A program made the position numbers and the translations under genes. 64,000 bases of DNA from Incurvaria masculella (taxonomy: Eukaryota; Arthropoda; Insecta; Lepidoptera; Incurvariidae). The notes beneath the pieces were generated by a model that saw nothing but the letters and a program-made list of their open reading frames with translations, did no database searches and had not been told where the DNA came from. The stretch's first letter is position 1. Each line of letters opens with the position of its first letter. Of this stretch, positions 12,967 through 27,900 are shown piece by piece. The stretch lies in contig OX335641.1 of NCBI GenBank assembly GCA_946894095.1, forward strand, positions 18,060,501-18,124,500, written 5' to 3'.

Positions 12967-15900
12967 GTGAGCCTGGCTATTTCTATTTAATTTTTTATAT
13001 TTATTAGATCTGCTGGCTAATAATCCGTGGATCACTAGCTGAAACGTGAAAATTTTGGTGATATTATTTAAATATAACCAATACAGCAGAGTTTTGGTGT
13101 TCCATTTTTACCCGTTTTTACCTGATTTTACCTGTGACTGAATGTTTTTGTATATATTTTTTTGTTATTTTATAAATTAGGTTAAACTTTAATTTCAAAC
13201 TGAAATACATTATATAAAACTACATTTCATTGAACAAAAATATTCCGAAAGAATATTTTTTACTTCTTAGCTTCTATCTTCCATTATACCATACATTTTA
13301 GGATATTTTCATATGTGTAGATATTTATTTTTTGGAATTAATTTTAATATTGAAATGAAAGCTTTTGATGCAGTCAAAATCTTGTTAGCTATGCTAATTG
13401 TGATTTGTAATTAAGGAAACAATTGTTTCTATTTTCATAATTTTGTGTATTATATTAAGAAAAACTGTAGATTAATAGATATCATTTTTTATTAACAATA
13501 ATAGTTGCTTTTGTTTTTGTCATAGAGACAACGCCATTATTAGTTGATCGTATTTTCCTTATCCATCAAAAGCGATTAATGTTATAATTTGCACCTTTAA
13601 TTTATAATTTTAATAATAAATGATTTTAACTTAAAATAAAACCCACTCCACCCCACCAGCTTGCTTTATTTCCGCCTTTATATTTTAGTTTTACGTTGTA
13701 ATTAAATGATCACTGGCAAGTGTGATTATGCATGCACAAACTCAACCTATATTTCCAATTTGCTTACTTACAATTGCAATTCTTCTTATAGGAGATTTTT
13801 GGTTTTATCCTAGAAAGTTGAAAGCCTCTGCAAAAGTCTTAACATCAAACAATGATAAATAAGGAGGAAATCAAACGAAGCTTGGTTTTAATTTCAATGA
13901 CCTATATCACAAATATATGTCACCTGTTAAAATTACTTATATTCATATTATAATATAAATGAATAAAATAATATGATATAATATTAATTGATTTTCTTAT
14001 ATCGTTCTTTTAACGTATCGTCTTTGTATTGTAAAAGGCCTGAGGAATATGTGGTTATGGACAACATTTGTACCTTTATGAAATAATGAAGTTATTTCTA
14101 TAATTTGTATGCCACCTATCATACTTTTCTTTTAGTAATCCTCTTCGATTTAAATAAATGTTGTATTCTTTTTACAATAACTGTCATTTATGCCCCTTCA
14201 TTTCTGGGATTCATATTGAATAAATTTATTTTGTTTAATTAGTCTCTCATTCGTCAGCTATTAGAAAATTGCTAATAAAATGCCCAGAGTGTAGTAGTTA
14301 TTTTACAATCATTTATTAAGAAAAGGATTGCCTGTGATATCAATCACACAGAAAATTTAACAAAAAACTTAAAACTTATATAACTCAAAACTATTCATTT
14401 TAGGCCCCATTTCTCTAGGCCAAATGTGTTGCAAATTCGCTCTAGAAGGACTCCTGCGAAGAAATGTATAGAATTACCAAGCACCCTGTATATGTATATG
14501 AAAAAAAATCGCTTTATCTATCATAGACTCCGGGACACCTTGAATCAAAATAATTCGCCCATCAAATGGACCAATAGCTCACAGAAACTGGCGAATTATG
14601 TTCAGCCGCAAGCGTATAATCTCTCGGGTATTTACTTTATCTTATTGCCATCGCCAGCTTTTACTTTGAAGCCTCTTGTTGCACTTTCTATCGTAAACAT
14701 TTGCGGTTTTTTGCGAAACTAATTTAGGATACGTAACATTGCTACTTTTCGTAGACACGTAACATCGTCAGAACTATATCCATCATTTGTAAGATAGTGC
14801 AGTGGTACGGTTGTGCAACATTATTATTTAATTATTTTAGCCTCCTGAGTGGTTACCATTTATGAAGCAGCATCATTTATTTATTCATTTATTTGATAGA
14901 TATGACACTTTGTTACAGATTCGTAACGTAGGGGCGTGTTTATAAGGCTTACATACTCTGCACTGCGCTAGGCCCGTCTCGCAGAAGGGTGAAACAATTC
15001 TGCAGTACAGTCGTTTACTTTCAAATGTATACACTGAGATGAGAACGATTTCCTAAGTTTCCTTACTCTATGCTTGCCATCAATATGACGGAAAGAGATC
15101 TCGAATTGGCCTCTATTTCCGTTGCACAGGTCTCAGAGGAAACGATGCATGAAATTAAATGTATAAATAGCGCTCAATAATACATTTACTTTTTAACCTA
15201 ACCTAACCTAACTAACTAACTCCATAAAGCATGGGGATGAGGAGAAGAGTAAATCTTTAATTCATTTCAAGGCAATTTTTAATTTTATAATTTAACTTAC
15301 TTCGTTGTTGTGAGATATGGAAAGAAATAGACTTAATATATCTAATTGACAATAATTTGAAAAGGGATTTAAAGAAAAAATACAATTCAATTCATGTCTA
15401 CTTTATTATTTTGGTATTTATCCCATTAGATTTATTGTTTCTGTATTTTATTGTTCTTTTTGACAATCATGGAGCCATTTTTAATTATTTTCCCCAATGT
15501 GAACATGTCGGCCCATTTTTCGATGGGCACGGCGACCGCAGGTCTATGGCTGACCAATGACTGTATTAATGTGTAATTATATCCAGACAGCGTCTACTAT
15601 CTAGTTTTATTTGGATTCTTGGAGGCCTAAATCTTATCTGACCAGTTTGAAGAATAATTTGATAACTCTTGATGGTTTGACGCCTCATTGGACTGTTGTG
15701 ACCGGGCGGCCTTGTCGCGGCCTATAGGTATATTTCAAAAGTATTTAATATAATATATTACTTACGCATTAAAACAACGAGTCAAGCGAGGTGACAGTCG
15801 TCCTGTGGAATATTTTATATGTTTAGTAGTTTATGGCTCCTTCGGGTCGTGAAACGAGACTTGGATAAGTGAACAGTTACATTATTACAACACATCGATA

Positions 15901-18900
15901 ATTAAATTTAATGAAATCCGTATATGAGCATAACGGTTGGTTGTACCGTACGAAATGACACTTTACTTGAATTCTAAAGCCGTATTTGCACATTATGTAT
16001 TGTATTGTAGTACAGTATGTTTTTTTTTATGCGACCTGTCATGGATGGCTAATACCACACAACTACCGTTATGATATTAGCCCAATTCACCACATTCCCG
16101 AAGGAATTAGGTGCCATGCCAGAACCTTCCCTTTATGAGCACGGCTACATTGAACTGGATGGAAAACACGGACAATTTTTAATTGCCGCTTCGACCATCT
16201 TTTCATCCAATGCGATGGTACCAACCCGGGCTGGCTTAAACCCTACTACCTAGTAGGGGAAGGGGACCTACAGTTTTACATGGATTCCAAACCATGGAGC
16301 AGCTCGCATTCGTGACGAAATGCACTTATCGAACTCTGAAAGAGAAAGACAGTGGTGCAAGTCGGTATTGAACCCGGGCCTCTGGTACGCTAGGCCAGTC
16401 CCCGCGCCACTTGGCCATTTGATAAGAGGTTTCTATCGGCATGGTTCTGTCAGACGTATACTCTAGTCGTTCTAGCAAACTGAATTTCCAATTACGACAT
16501 TTGCACGTGCTTACGACTATTATTTGGAACTCGTTCACCGTTTACAAAGATTAACCTTCCAAAAAGTTATGGACTTTAAGGCACTTATAAATAATAAATA
16601 TTTCATAAATATAGCTGTTTTTGTCAATGTTTTATACAGTTCGAAGGCATTCTAACCCCTGTGTGCTTAAATTAAGCTTATCCAAAGGCAAGCAGCGTTT
16701 GGAGACTAATATTTTTGGATAAGGGAGGGAGGAACTCTGTTTAAATATAATGTATAGCTGTATCTGTCATAAATATGTTTAGTATGAAGAATTTAACAGC
16801 AAACAAAATATTATTTTTATATCAATTTATGTTCACAAATAACTCACAATATATGTGTTTGATTATGTTACCATAATAAAAACATTTGTTAATCTACAAT
16901 AGTTAAAATTATACTTTTACAACTATAGGTTGAATCCTCACATCCTAAAATAAAGTAAAAGGTGTGCCATCTAGCGCCTACTATGAGACCCGCTGGCTGT
17001 CTCCAATTTTATGAAACTACTAACCAAACATAAACGTACATTCCTTACGCAAATAAATACATATTGGACGGTTTTTATGGGTGGGAAATGACTTGACGAA
17101 TGCATTTCGGGACATTTATTTGCGGTGACGATGTTTGGACTGGATGGCATACGACGTGCGGCCAGCTTCCCATACGATTATATGCACACTTTTCCCATAC
17201 GGTGGAGTCGAGATAACGACTGCATGCCACATCTCTTTCCTTTTCGCTTCAGTGGTTGGATCAGACTTCAGTAGTCACGCTGTAAACTACATATGTACCA
17301 TCCGTAGGATGAATAAAATGACAACAACACTACAACTTAATTAGACGAGCAAAGCGGTACAGTCGTTTCCTCTGAAATCTATACACCGGAAATTAAGACA
17401 AATTTGAGACTCTTTCTGTCATGCTGACATCAACCATAGATTAAAAGTGACTTAGGAATTCCTTCTCTTTCCAGTGTATAAAATGTATAGGACACGTCTG
17501 TACTGTTGAATTTGCGCTTGCTCGGTTAGTTAATTAGTTGCTTCGCTATGGTTCCGAAGGTGGCCACTTAAGTAGTTAAGCTCTTAGAAAATATCTTGGT
17601 ACATATCTATTACTTAAAAGAATAAGTGGTTTGCCTTGCGTGTCTTGCGTGAGGTAACACAGAGATGCGGAAAAACCTTTTAAAAATCACAAAGTACATA
17701 GAGGGCTTAAAAACACTTCACAATGAAACAGCAAGCGTAATTGAATAAGTAGGTTCCATTAGGTCATGTTTAGGGTTCCGGGTGATAATAATAATAGTTG
17801 AGAACTATTAATACTCATAATTTCGTTATGTTCTCTCATGGATTCCGAGTGCTCCTGTATTTTCAACTGTTTAGATTATTAGTGTAGGTATAATATTAAT
17901 TCAAAAAGAGAAGTCAATGGGCAAGGTAACTATTAAAGTTGCACAAGCGTATGAGCACAAGAACTAGTTTATAAGTAGGATTTAGTAATCAACGTTTTTT
18001 CTTCTATTCAACTCGTCTTTGTGCAAACCATACAAATATTAATCAATTTTTTGTAACCGATTTGTATGACGTTTCAAACCTTAGAAGTGTAAACAAAAGA
18101 CACATTTGTATAAAATAAAATCATTGTTTCTTAATAATGGCGGTAGACGGCTCTGTAATATTAAAAAAAATATAACATCCTTACAATGCTCAAATAGCGT
18201 AAAAGATATTTTGCCAATAAAATTCCCTAGACAATTAGCATATTAAAAAACCGGCCAAGTGCGAGTCGGGCTCGCACACGAAGGGTTCCGTACCATCGAA
18301 CAAGATTTAACACAAAAAATCACGTTTTTTGTATGGGGACCCCCTTTAATTCTTGTTATTTTAAAATGTTACCTATTTGTTGTTATAGCGGCAAAATTAA
18401 TACACACTCTGTGAAAATTTCAGCTGCCTACCTATTACGGTTCATGAGATACAGCCCTGTGACAGACGGACAGACGGACGGACGGACGGAACCCTAAAAA
18501 AGCATAAAGAAAGGTAAGGGTTACGCGTACTGCGCCAGGCAAAATGCGATTATTTATTTATGTTTATAAATTAACACGAAATAACAGTTGGAGTCAGGAG
18601 AAAACCAATTACTATAACATAGGTTATGGCGCCATTCTCCATTGCAATCTCATTCCCTTCCCTTCCAAATTCTATCATTTTACCTGTAATACATTAGCGA
18701 AAAACACTAAAATAAGGATTTATCGGGCCGACTAAGACTGAATAATTAGATTTAAAAAAAATGTTTTGCTTCCGGAATCTAAATGGTTAATTTTGAGAAA
18801 AATATCGCTGATTTTAAAAAATCTGCACCATGACTCCTTAATTCCTGTTTTAATTCTTATAGTTTCTTATAGTTGGCCATGAAAGTCAAACGCAATAAAC

Positions 18901-21900
18901 AATGGTTCGAATAGAGGTTATCAGGGTCTGAAGAGTACGACCCCATCTGTCCGCCATTTAAATTTTGCTTTAAAGCTAAGTAATCGTCCTGATTTGAATC
19001 AGAAGACACACGGTCAAAGCATAATAAAGCACAAAATAAAGGTTTGTTTAAACTCACGACGAACTAAGAACTTATTAGAAACCAACTCGACTAAACCCTA
19101 TGGAAAGTGGATGTCTGTGCCACGCTGCCGGATATTATTTGGCTCGTTGGGCGCGGTTCTAATGAGTGCCACGCATAAGGGATTTTCCAGTAAAATTTGT
19201 CAGGAACGAAGACTCTTTTTTTAACTGACTTAAAAAAAGAAGGAGGAGAAGAAACCGACAAATTTAGAAAAAAATGTCGGTTTTTTTTTTTCGTTTAATC
19301 CTATTTCATCGCTCAAGTCGAATCTGTAGGCCTATTCTTGAAATGCCTCTCAGGAATCAGGAAGCTTTCAGTCGATATAACTGTTTTTACAGCGATTGTT
19401 AAAACTATTGTCACTAAAGAAAGATTCCGGAGCACCGTATTTTAATTATTCAAGAATTTCCGTCGAGAAAACCGCTTTGACAAGCGCTATAAAAGATGTT
19501 TTCTCGGCTGAAAATTTTCTGTTTCCTGAGCGCGGAATTCCAAGAATAGTAATTATGTAACACACAATTATATTATGAGAGAAAACTATGGTTCTATTAA
19601 GAGCATTTTAATTTTTTCCAGCAGTTTGGGTATTTCCAAGTCGTTGGACATTCCCTCCCTAAATTCCGCCAAATCTTCCCCTAAATTCCGACAGATCTTA
19701 CCGTTGCACTGAACTCAATCAATCAGCTAACCCATGTTGTTATTGACCGAGCGTAGCGTCTCCGTTTCAGCCTGGGAGAAAATGCTTTCGTATGTCTGTA
19801 TGGCGTCCGGCTGTTATTCTGTACAGGTCGCATTTCTCAACCGATTCTCATGAAATTTTGTGACCTAGTTCGATAATTTTGTGGAATTTTCTAGTCGATT
19901 CCGTTTTTGAGATTTTTTTCCAAATGACGGAGCCATTTCAGAACAATGTTCAAAAATGTCACAAAACTTCTGTTTGGTTTTGGAGTGAGTAAAATACGAT
20001 TAAAAATCATAAGATTTTTTAAGAGAACATTTATTGAGCTTTAAGCTATGCAAAGACAGACTCCCGAGGTCTACAGCTCAGAGAGCCACTCGTTAAAAAT
20101 GGATCATGTTGTGATAACAAATCCTTTAATGTAATGTGTTTATACATATGTAAGTGTAAGCGTTTTTTTGCCCCGCCATCCACACGCAGTCTGAGAAGAT
20201 AATCTTATTATTATTCGACAGTGCGATTATGCGATTGACGTCATTGGTGTGTTTCTTTTATGTTTTTTGTCGACACCGAAAATGTATATGGCTATTAACT
20301 TTTCCATGCAAAACGACTAAACTGGTTTTATAACGATCATAACGGTTCGGGTTATGTACGCACTGCATACTTATAAAACCTATTAACTTTTAAACAATAT
20401 TCCTGATAAAATGTTTGTAAGTCAAAACTCGGCCCATTAAAAAGGGATATGCATCACTGGTTTTCCGTCTTAATCTAAAATTTTGGTGTAGAAGCATAAC
20501 AATTTTAACTCCTCGGTAATAAAGTGGAAGTCAATTTATTTGTATTTTTTCATTGGTAGGTAAAATCTTCCGTAAATTTTAATATTTTTCGTCATCAGAA
20601 TTCCTAGGAGCAGCCGACAATAATGGCCACATGGCCGTTTTGGCATATGTACGTGATTTTTCGCAAATTATATTCGTGAACAACAATGTATTATCAGGTA
20701 AATAGCCATGGATTGATAAAAAAGTCACAACAACACACATTGAGACCTTACTGCTGTATTCTTCTGTCCAAGATAGATCAAACTGTCTTGAAAATATTTT
20801 CAGGTGGTCTAGCTCTTAAGTTCAATAGAATCAAGTAGTTCTCACGAATGGAAACATTGTGTCCAGTTGGGTTTACTTACCTTCGGGAGTCCCTCTAGGC
20901 TATCTTTTGGGGCCTCTTTCTTTTTATTAATAATTTTATATTTTTTAAAAAAAATATTATATCGAAAATGGTTTTAGAAACTCAAAAACTGCTTTTTGTA
21001 GATTATATAAAAATTACCAAGAATTGAAAGGATCCCATAGGCAGCAAGATTATAGAGGAAGATTTAAATAGATTACTATCATTTGAATCTTCATCTACGA
21101 TGATGCGATGATGTTTACAAGCCCACGTTCACTCAAGTTAAAGTGTATCAGAGCCTATTCAAGCATTACTTTGAGTAATACATAATGTAAGTTTTAAGCG
21201 TTTTAAGCGTTTTTGTCAGCCTCGGTAGCTCAGTGTGCGATGCCTTGCGCATCGATAAGCTGGGGAAGCACCTTTGAGCGCAGTTAGGTTCTGGATAGGT
21301 GACCATTTTCCACCGTTGAGGCTGGCCGTGGTTTGGATTCCACGTAAAACTGTAGGTTCCCTTCCTTACTTACATAGTAGGTGGTAAAGTTAATCAAGTC
21401 CAGGTCGAAGCGGCAATGAAAATTGTCCGTGTTTTCCATCGAATTCAATGTAGCCGAGAAATATAAGGAAGGGGGCACCTAGTTCCCATGTGGTGTGTTA
21501 GGCTTATATCTGACGGTCAGTTCGGTATTAGCCATCCATGTCCAGTTACATAAAAAATGCGGTTATTAAGTGTGAATCAAAAATCTATTTTTTCCCTTTT
21601 TGCATATATCTATTAAGAGTATATCTATAGTCAAAATCACTTTACTATTACTTGAATTTGTTTGAAAGTTTACGGCACAAGAAGGGACATTCTCCTTTTC
21701 CAAACATGTTCAACCACCGCGGTAATCTAATAAGTATCACTTGTTGAATTTGTTTTTTCACATTTTTTTTTTCTTTTGAACAACTTTTTAATTTACAGTT
21801 TACTTTTTATACAATCGTTTCAAAATCACATTTTTCCGACATCAAAACTCAATATATGGCGTTTTATGGACATTCCTTTGATAGGGTTGATCTTAAGTGC

Positions 21901-24900
21901 CATGTATCTTAAATACCCCTGTTGTACAGTAGTCACTAGTACGCAAGGCTTCCGTGAGCTTGGATTCTGAAAGTACCTTGCGAAATGATTACAAAACATT
22001 TTATTTATTTCCGATATGTTTCCGTTAGTGCGTAATCTACTAAACCTCAGTATTTGCGTACTTTAATGGAATGCAGTACTTTGCTATATATTACAATGTA
22101 CAAGTTACTGTAATTTCTTACATAAAAGTATTGACAGTCGGAAGGAATACTTTGGCTAACCAAATAACAAGGTACGTCTATGTATTTCAGCATTAGACTA
22201 TACTTGGAGTCGCTATACGCTTTGGGTGTTGCCATCTCATGCGATTAATTTACCAGGACAGTCTTTGTTGTCCCGTTAAAAATCTCATCATTTGATGTAT
22301 TTTCACGATGGAGCGTGGTCCCTCGCACGTGTCTCGTGTCACGAGGTCACACGTCGACGTCAATGCCTCCCCTCCGCCCCTCCCCGCGCTGCCTCCTCAT
22401 TAAAGAGATAATAACACGATTTACATGAAACCGCAGGATACGGTAAATAATTACAGCGCGGACCTCTGACGCAGCGACTGTCGATTCAATTTCTAACCAT
22501 GTATATGTACTATTACAGTCAATTGCTCTTGCACACGCTTCAAGCTATAGTGACGGCTTTCATTGACGTAACTTTGGAAAATGATTGTTCAGCACAGACA
22601 ATAGCCGTAGATAGGTACCATATTTAAATGGCGAATTGGAGAGCGTCCAGGCCACGGATATGGTCCAGGAATGGCAAAAAGGAAGTAAGCTAAAAGCTGC
22701 TTTAGCGGGTCTTTAGGCAGAGTCGCGTCGCAGTATCGTAGCCGCCTTGTTTGGGTACGGAACCCTAAAAAACGTGCAATTTTAATCCCTCGCGTGATAA
22801 AATTTATTCGTGCGAAACCCAGACATTTTTATAAAGATTCATCAATCAATTGTAGATACCTCAGTAACCAATAATCCTGTTGTTTTGCTGCTCTCGCAAG
22901 AAATCTCGCTCTTTATTACTTTTCAACTCATGGAAAACTCCATCATCTTACGAGGATCCCAGACATACTCCAGACAGTATTTTGGGCATGCTTAGCAGTT
23001 TTCATACCGGTAACGACACACATTTATTGTTGTCGTTTACTGTGCGACCCATATTTCACGTTGTTGCATTGAGCCGGTGTTACTCAATGCTGCTGCTATC
23101 AATCTTAGGATTAAGCTGACAGCTGCAATGGTGGTGCCCGAAACTATTAAACCGCTATATTCCGGCAGACTGTACTCACGGCTCGAACTCAGCCCGAGCG
23201 ATTGCACTATGAATCTGACACACCAAATCCCATGATAGATGAGGTGGTGCTATTTAGGTCTACTAGCGTCACACTTCAGTGTACAACCGGCAATATTTCT
23301 AGAACCGATATTCGGTCGCAGAGTGCTCAGGGCTTGACTAGTGTCAACTCAATTTCGCCCTATGGTGTTTTAAAAATATCCGTTCTTATGCAAAAAATAT
23401 TTTCGAAGCCACGGACACATACAGTTTTTTCATTTCTAAATGAACATTGTTATCCTAGCACTCGAGCACCGACTATTATATGTATGAGCCCATTGCACTC
23501 AAAATCTTGTAAGGACATTTACCAACACCACCTCATCAATAAGTTTGCTCACAATGTTTTCCTTCGCTAAGGTAACTGAAACTTTTCTGGCCATTTTATT
23601 TTGCTAAATATTAATTTCTGCTGTAATTTAAATGAAAATGTAAGATTACATTTGGAGGAAAAATTGTTGTTTACAAAATAAAATTATTTTAGAAGGCTTT
23701 TGTTAATTTTCTGCTCACCAAACAAACTAAAATCCATATTTGACCCTTAATATAGTTGTGGAAATTAATGCATATATTCAGGACTTTTTCTGCTGCTGTT
23801 ATTGCGTATGTATCCGAATATTTGAATATTTTCAGACGAGGTCTGTTTCGTTTAATCGAAAATTTTCCTTGATGGCTTGTCAATATGCCGTTGGAAAATG
23901 GTAAGCTCCAGTCAGGAGAGCAGGCGGCACCCCAATGAGAGCCTACGCCCTTTTATCTCAATAATGATATTTTTTTTCTTCTCAATTTATTTTCCCATTT
24001 CGTTTTACCTACACATAGAACTCTTGCGCCTACACAAGGTTCAGTTAGTATAAAACCTTTACACTTTAATTAAAACACCCAATGCAGGCTTTCTTAGGTA
24101 ATAGGTTTTAGTTTGACTATTATCATATCGAGATAAGATCGTGAATTTGGACTATCTCGTTGACCACAAACGATTAGTTGTGCTGTGCAAAGCTTATATA
24201 AATTATTGCGAACAAACCAATTGCTTGTTTTCCGCTGTGTTGGTTACCGGTAAGCATCTGAAAAATCGCTCCACATAGTTTGAAAATGTTTTAAAAACCA
24301 CAGTTCCAATTTTCCATCACAAGATACTGTGATATTCTCCAAACAGTAATATTACAATGTCACCAGTGAAACTGAAATTTCACAGAAATTTTGTCAGTCG
24401 TCATGATAAAAGTGATAAATTTTACGTATCCGATTCAGTGATACAATAGAATGTTTATGAGTAGTGACCGTGTATGTGTTTATTCCTACAGTCTAATACC
24501 TAATATCACTAAGGTCACATAAAACTGGAATTCATCCATAATATTCCAAGAAAGGGAGTCACGAAAGAATATCCGGGAAGATGTGGACAATGTTGCCCGC
24601 AAGTGAAATTATAAAATCACTGTTTTGTCTTTTCTAACACATCATTCAACCAATCATAATATTCTAACATTACTAGCTGAGTTACCCGGCTTCGCTCGGG
24701 TCAATGCCGTTTCCGTTAATTATTTCCTGGATTTTATATGAATTCCCCATACAAACTTTCTTCCCCTATTTCACCCCTGCGAGTTTAATTTCCGCCACAA
24801 AAGGTAACCTATATTCTTCACCAAGGTACATACTATCGCTTACCGAAAGTCATCAAAATTGGTTCATCAAAACTCAAGAGACAGACAGAGTTATTTTCGC

Positions 24901-27900
24901 ATTTATTATATTAGCATGGAATTGTGGATTAAAGGGGCTAGCAATTTTGAGATAATTATGAGACATTGCGCTAAAAGTTTCCATTAACAATTATCATTTG
25001 TTTTCTTAATGACTCATAATTATCTTGCAAACGCTAGCCTTTTTTATAGAATATGAAAATTTGCCGTTATAGAAATTTGTAACTTCAATTCGAGTGTTAT
25101 AGTGTTCGAGGTGGTTAAACTTATAAAAAAAACAACCGTGGCCACGTATACTTTGACGCACGCATCCACGGAGATCATCGAAATTCGAGCACACACACCC
25201 CTTGAAGGTCGCTACCCTGCAGAGACCAATTGTAGATGACGGACGTCAATAAAAAGATCTTCTAATTTATATAACAGTACGCTGTTGTTTTATTCCACTC
25301 ACAGTTTTCTCAGGTGGGTTGGAAAAATACGTAAAACCAGCGCGTCATCGCAGCGCGTACAACACTAATTTCGCCTATAGAAGTAGGGGATGCAAACCTA
25401 TCCCGTTGCATTTATTATTTTATGTCTGGGCAATTATCTGACATCAATGTCACGGTCGGGGCTACCGTACGGTCCCTCTTTGGAATTAAAATACGACTAA
25501 ACCCTCAACCCCTAGAATGGTTTTCTCCTTCAATGCCCAGAACCGTCTACGGAAATCGAATTGGGACCCTTCCGCGCGGGTAGTGAAGCAAATCGCAGGT
25601 AATGAACCCGTGACCCACTGACAAGCTGACGGGTCGGCACGGCGGCAGCCGGACGGACACGCACCGGTCGCGCTCAGCTAAGTTACAGTATAAAGAACGA
25701 AACAGTGGGTTAACCATAGATTAAACTAATAACATGATAGATATCTTTACGTGGCTTGGTATTGGCCATTAAATGCTTTTAAAAAGTTTAAGTACGTAAC
25801 AGAAAACATGTCTGTGATCAGTAAATGGGTATAGAAGTTATGAAAAAAAAGTGCCTCGCTTTTAAAAGATGCTTTTCTATCGTTTATCGGTTACATTTAC
25901 AACAAAAAATAAGTGTGTTAGAATTATAACTATTTTGATTCTTTGGCAGCCGTAACCTTCACACGAAGTTTTTAAAATACCAATATATATATATATATAT
26001 ATATATCCAATTTCTGATGTCACTCAACACGGGTAATTAATACCACACTTGCTGTCAGAGATTAATATTTAGTATGATGGCTCACCGCGCATATGCTGTC
26101 TGACGGTTCGGAGCCTCGCATGGGCTTCATTTTCAGAAGAACGTGCGCATCACGATGCAGGTAGGCACGTAACTGTCTACCCGCTCACTCTGCTTTCAGT
26201 ATACATGGCAACACTCGTGTATTTGCTTAAGTAAAGTAAAGTAACCTCAAAAATAATTTGTCAAAATCATGTGTCAAAAATATGACAGACTTACACAAGT
26301 TTTATTTTCCAAAGCTCACATGTCCCGGAGAAGTGTTGTTTAGATAATAAAGAGAAAAGAAAATAGCCCTAAATGTCATAGTTAAATTGGGACTAGTCCT
26401 GTTTGGTTTGGGAACATGGGGCGGGGCGAAACGAGGAGTAGTAGTGCGATTTGAAAAATAGGTTACTTAATTTCTTTGACAAATTTACTTCTTTGGAAAT
26501 TAGAAATATGAAAACATTCACACACCCAGGCGTTCACGTCTTGTCCCAGACAAGAACACTGGTAAAACCCCGCAGGAGTTGAGTTTACTCACTGCATTCT
26601 TCTGTCTACTGTGGTTGAGTAGAACCAGTCCACAATTATACCGACGATTTGCGGCCTACATCGCCGTTGCTATTGCCACAAGCCATCGCCCAGGCACAAG
26701 CTCACGATGGCGACACAAGTCCACTGCGAACAGTGTCCATACAGTGGAACCAGTGGAAAGAAGAGTCGTATCTTGGAAAAAAAAATCAAAAATCAGGCGC
26801 TAGAAGCTAGGATGGCGTTCATGAAGGCGTTTTGGTGCCTACACTTATGCATTGAAGTGTGACTTGGGTATGGCAGAAAATGGTGTATGCATATAATAAA
26901 TGTTTATAATAAAATAGTTTCTTGAGGAAAGTTGCGGGGTGACATACCTGACTATTTAATTACCTTATCGTGACCCTATCTATTTATCATATAGAATGAC
27001 AAAGATGTCTTTATTTCACTCTTTCAAACCTTTTTTTGTTCAATCGTATCGTTTGATGTAGTTGAACTGGAAAATAAAATAATCCTTATGTGCAATACGT
27101 AATAGTAATTCCAATACGGCACGGGCGTAGTAGTTTAACTAACTTAACCTAACCTAATCCCCGGAATTTTCAAAATATCAAATTATTCAAATGTTTTTGT
27201 TTTGTTTTTCAAATTTTAAATTCTACGCCAATGATATGCGGTGTGGTGTGGGCATCAGGTACATTTTTTTTGTATACAACCTCACATGGATTACTAATAC
27301 TGCACAACTACCGTTAAATTTTACCATTATGAGCCAACCACATTCCCGATGGGATAAGGTTCCATGCCAGAACCTTCCCTTTATAAGCACGGCTACACTG
27401 AACTGGGTGGAAAACATGGTCATTTTTCCATTTGCCGATTCAACGATAGGTTCATCCAATGCGGTGGAACCGAGGGGTCACTCACTCAAGGAATCTGGTG
27501 TACAATCGTTTGGGAATCTCAAGAATCTTAGGTGGGAGTCCGAGGAATCTGGTGGGAGTCCGGAGAATCTCGGAAATCTTATGTAATCCCGAGTAATCCT
27601 AAAGAATCTGGAAATCCCAAGGAAATCATTGGGAATCCTATCAAATTCATGGAAATCTCGGGTAATCTTAGGCGGAGTCCGAGGAATCCGATGGGAGTCC
27701 GAGGAATCTGGAAATCTTATGTAATCCCGAGTAATCCTAAGGAATCTGAGAATACCAAGGAAAGCATTGGGAATCCTTTCAAATTAATGGAAATCTCGGG
27801 TAATCCTGGGCGGGAGTCCGAGGAATAGGAAAATCTTGGGTAGTCTCGAGTACTCCCAGGGAGTGTAGGAATCCTAAGGGAATCATTGGCAATCCGATCA

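Noticed and set aside
23202..23570. Open frame of 122 codons
   Set aside because: No recognisable motif, ordinary AT-rich intronic sequence, and no supporting splice signals or repeat similarity.
26579..26803. Open frame of 74 codons with a hydrophobic start
   Set aside because: Its apparent start is not ATG, and there is no motif, no adjacent exon and no conservation evidence.
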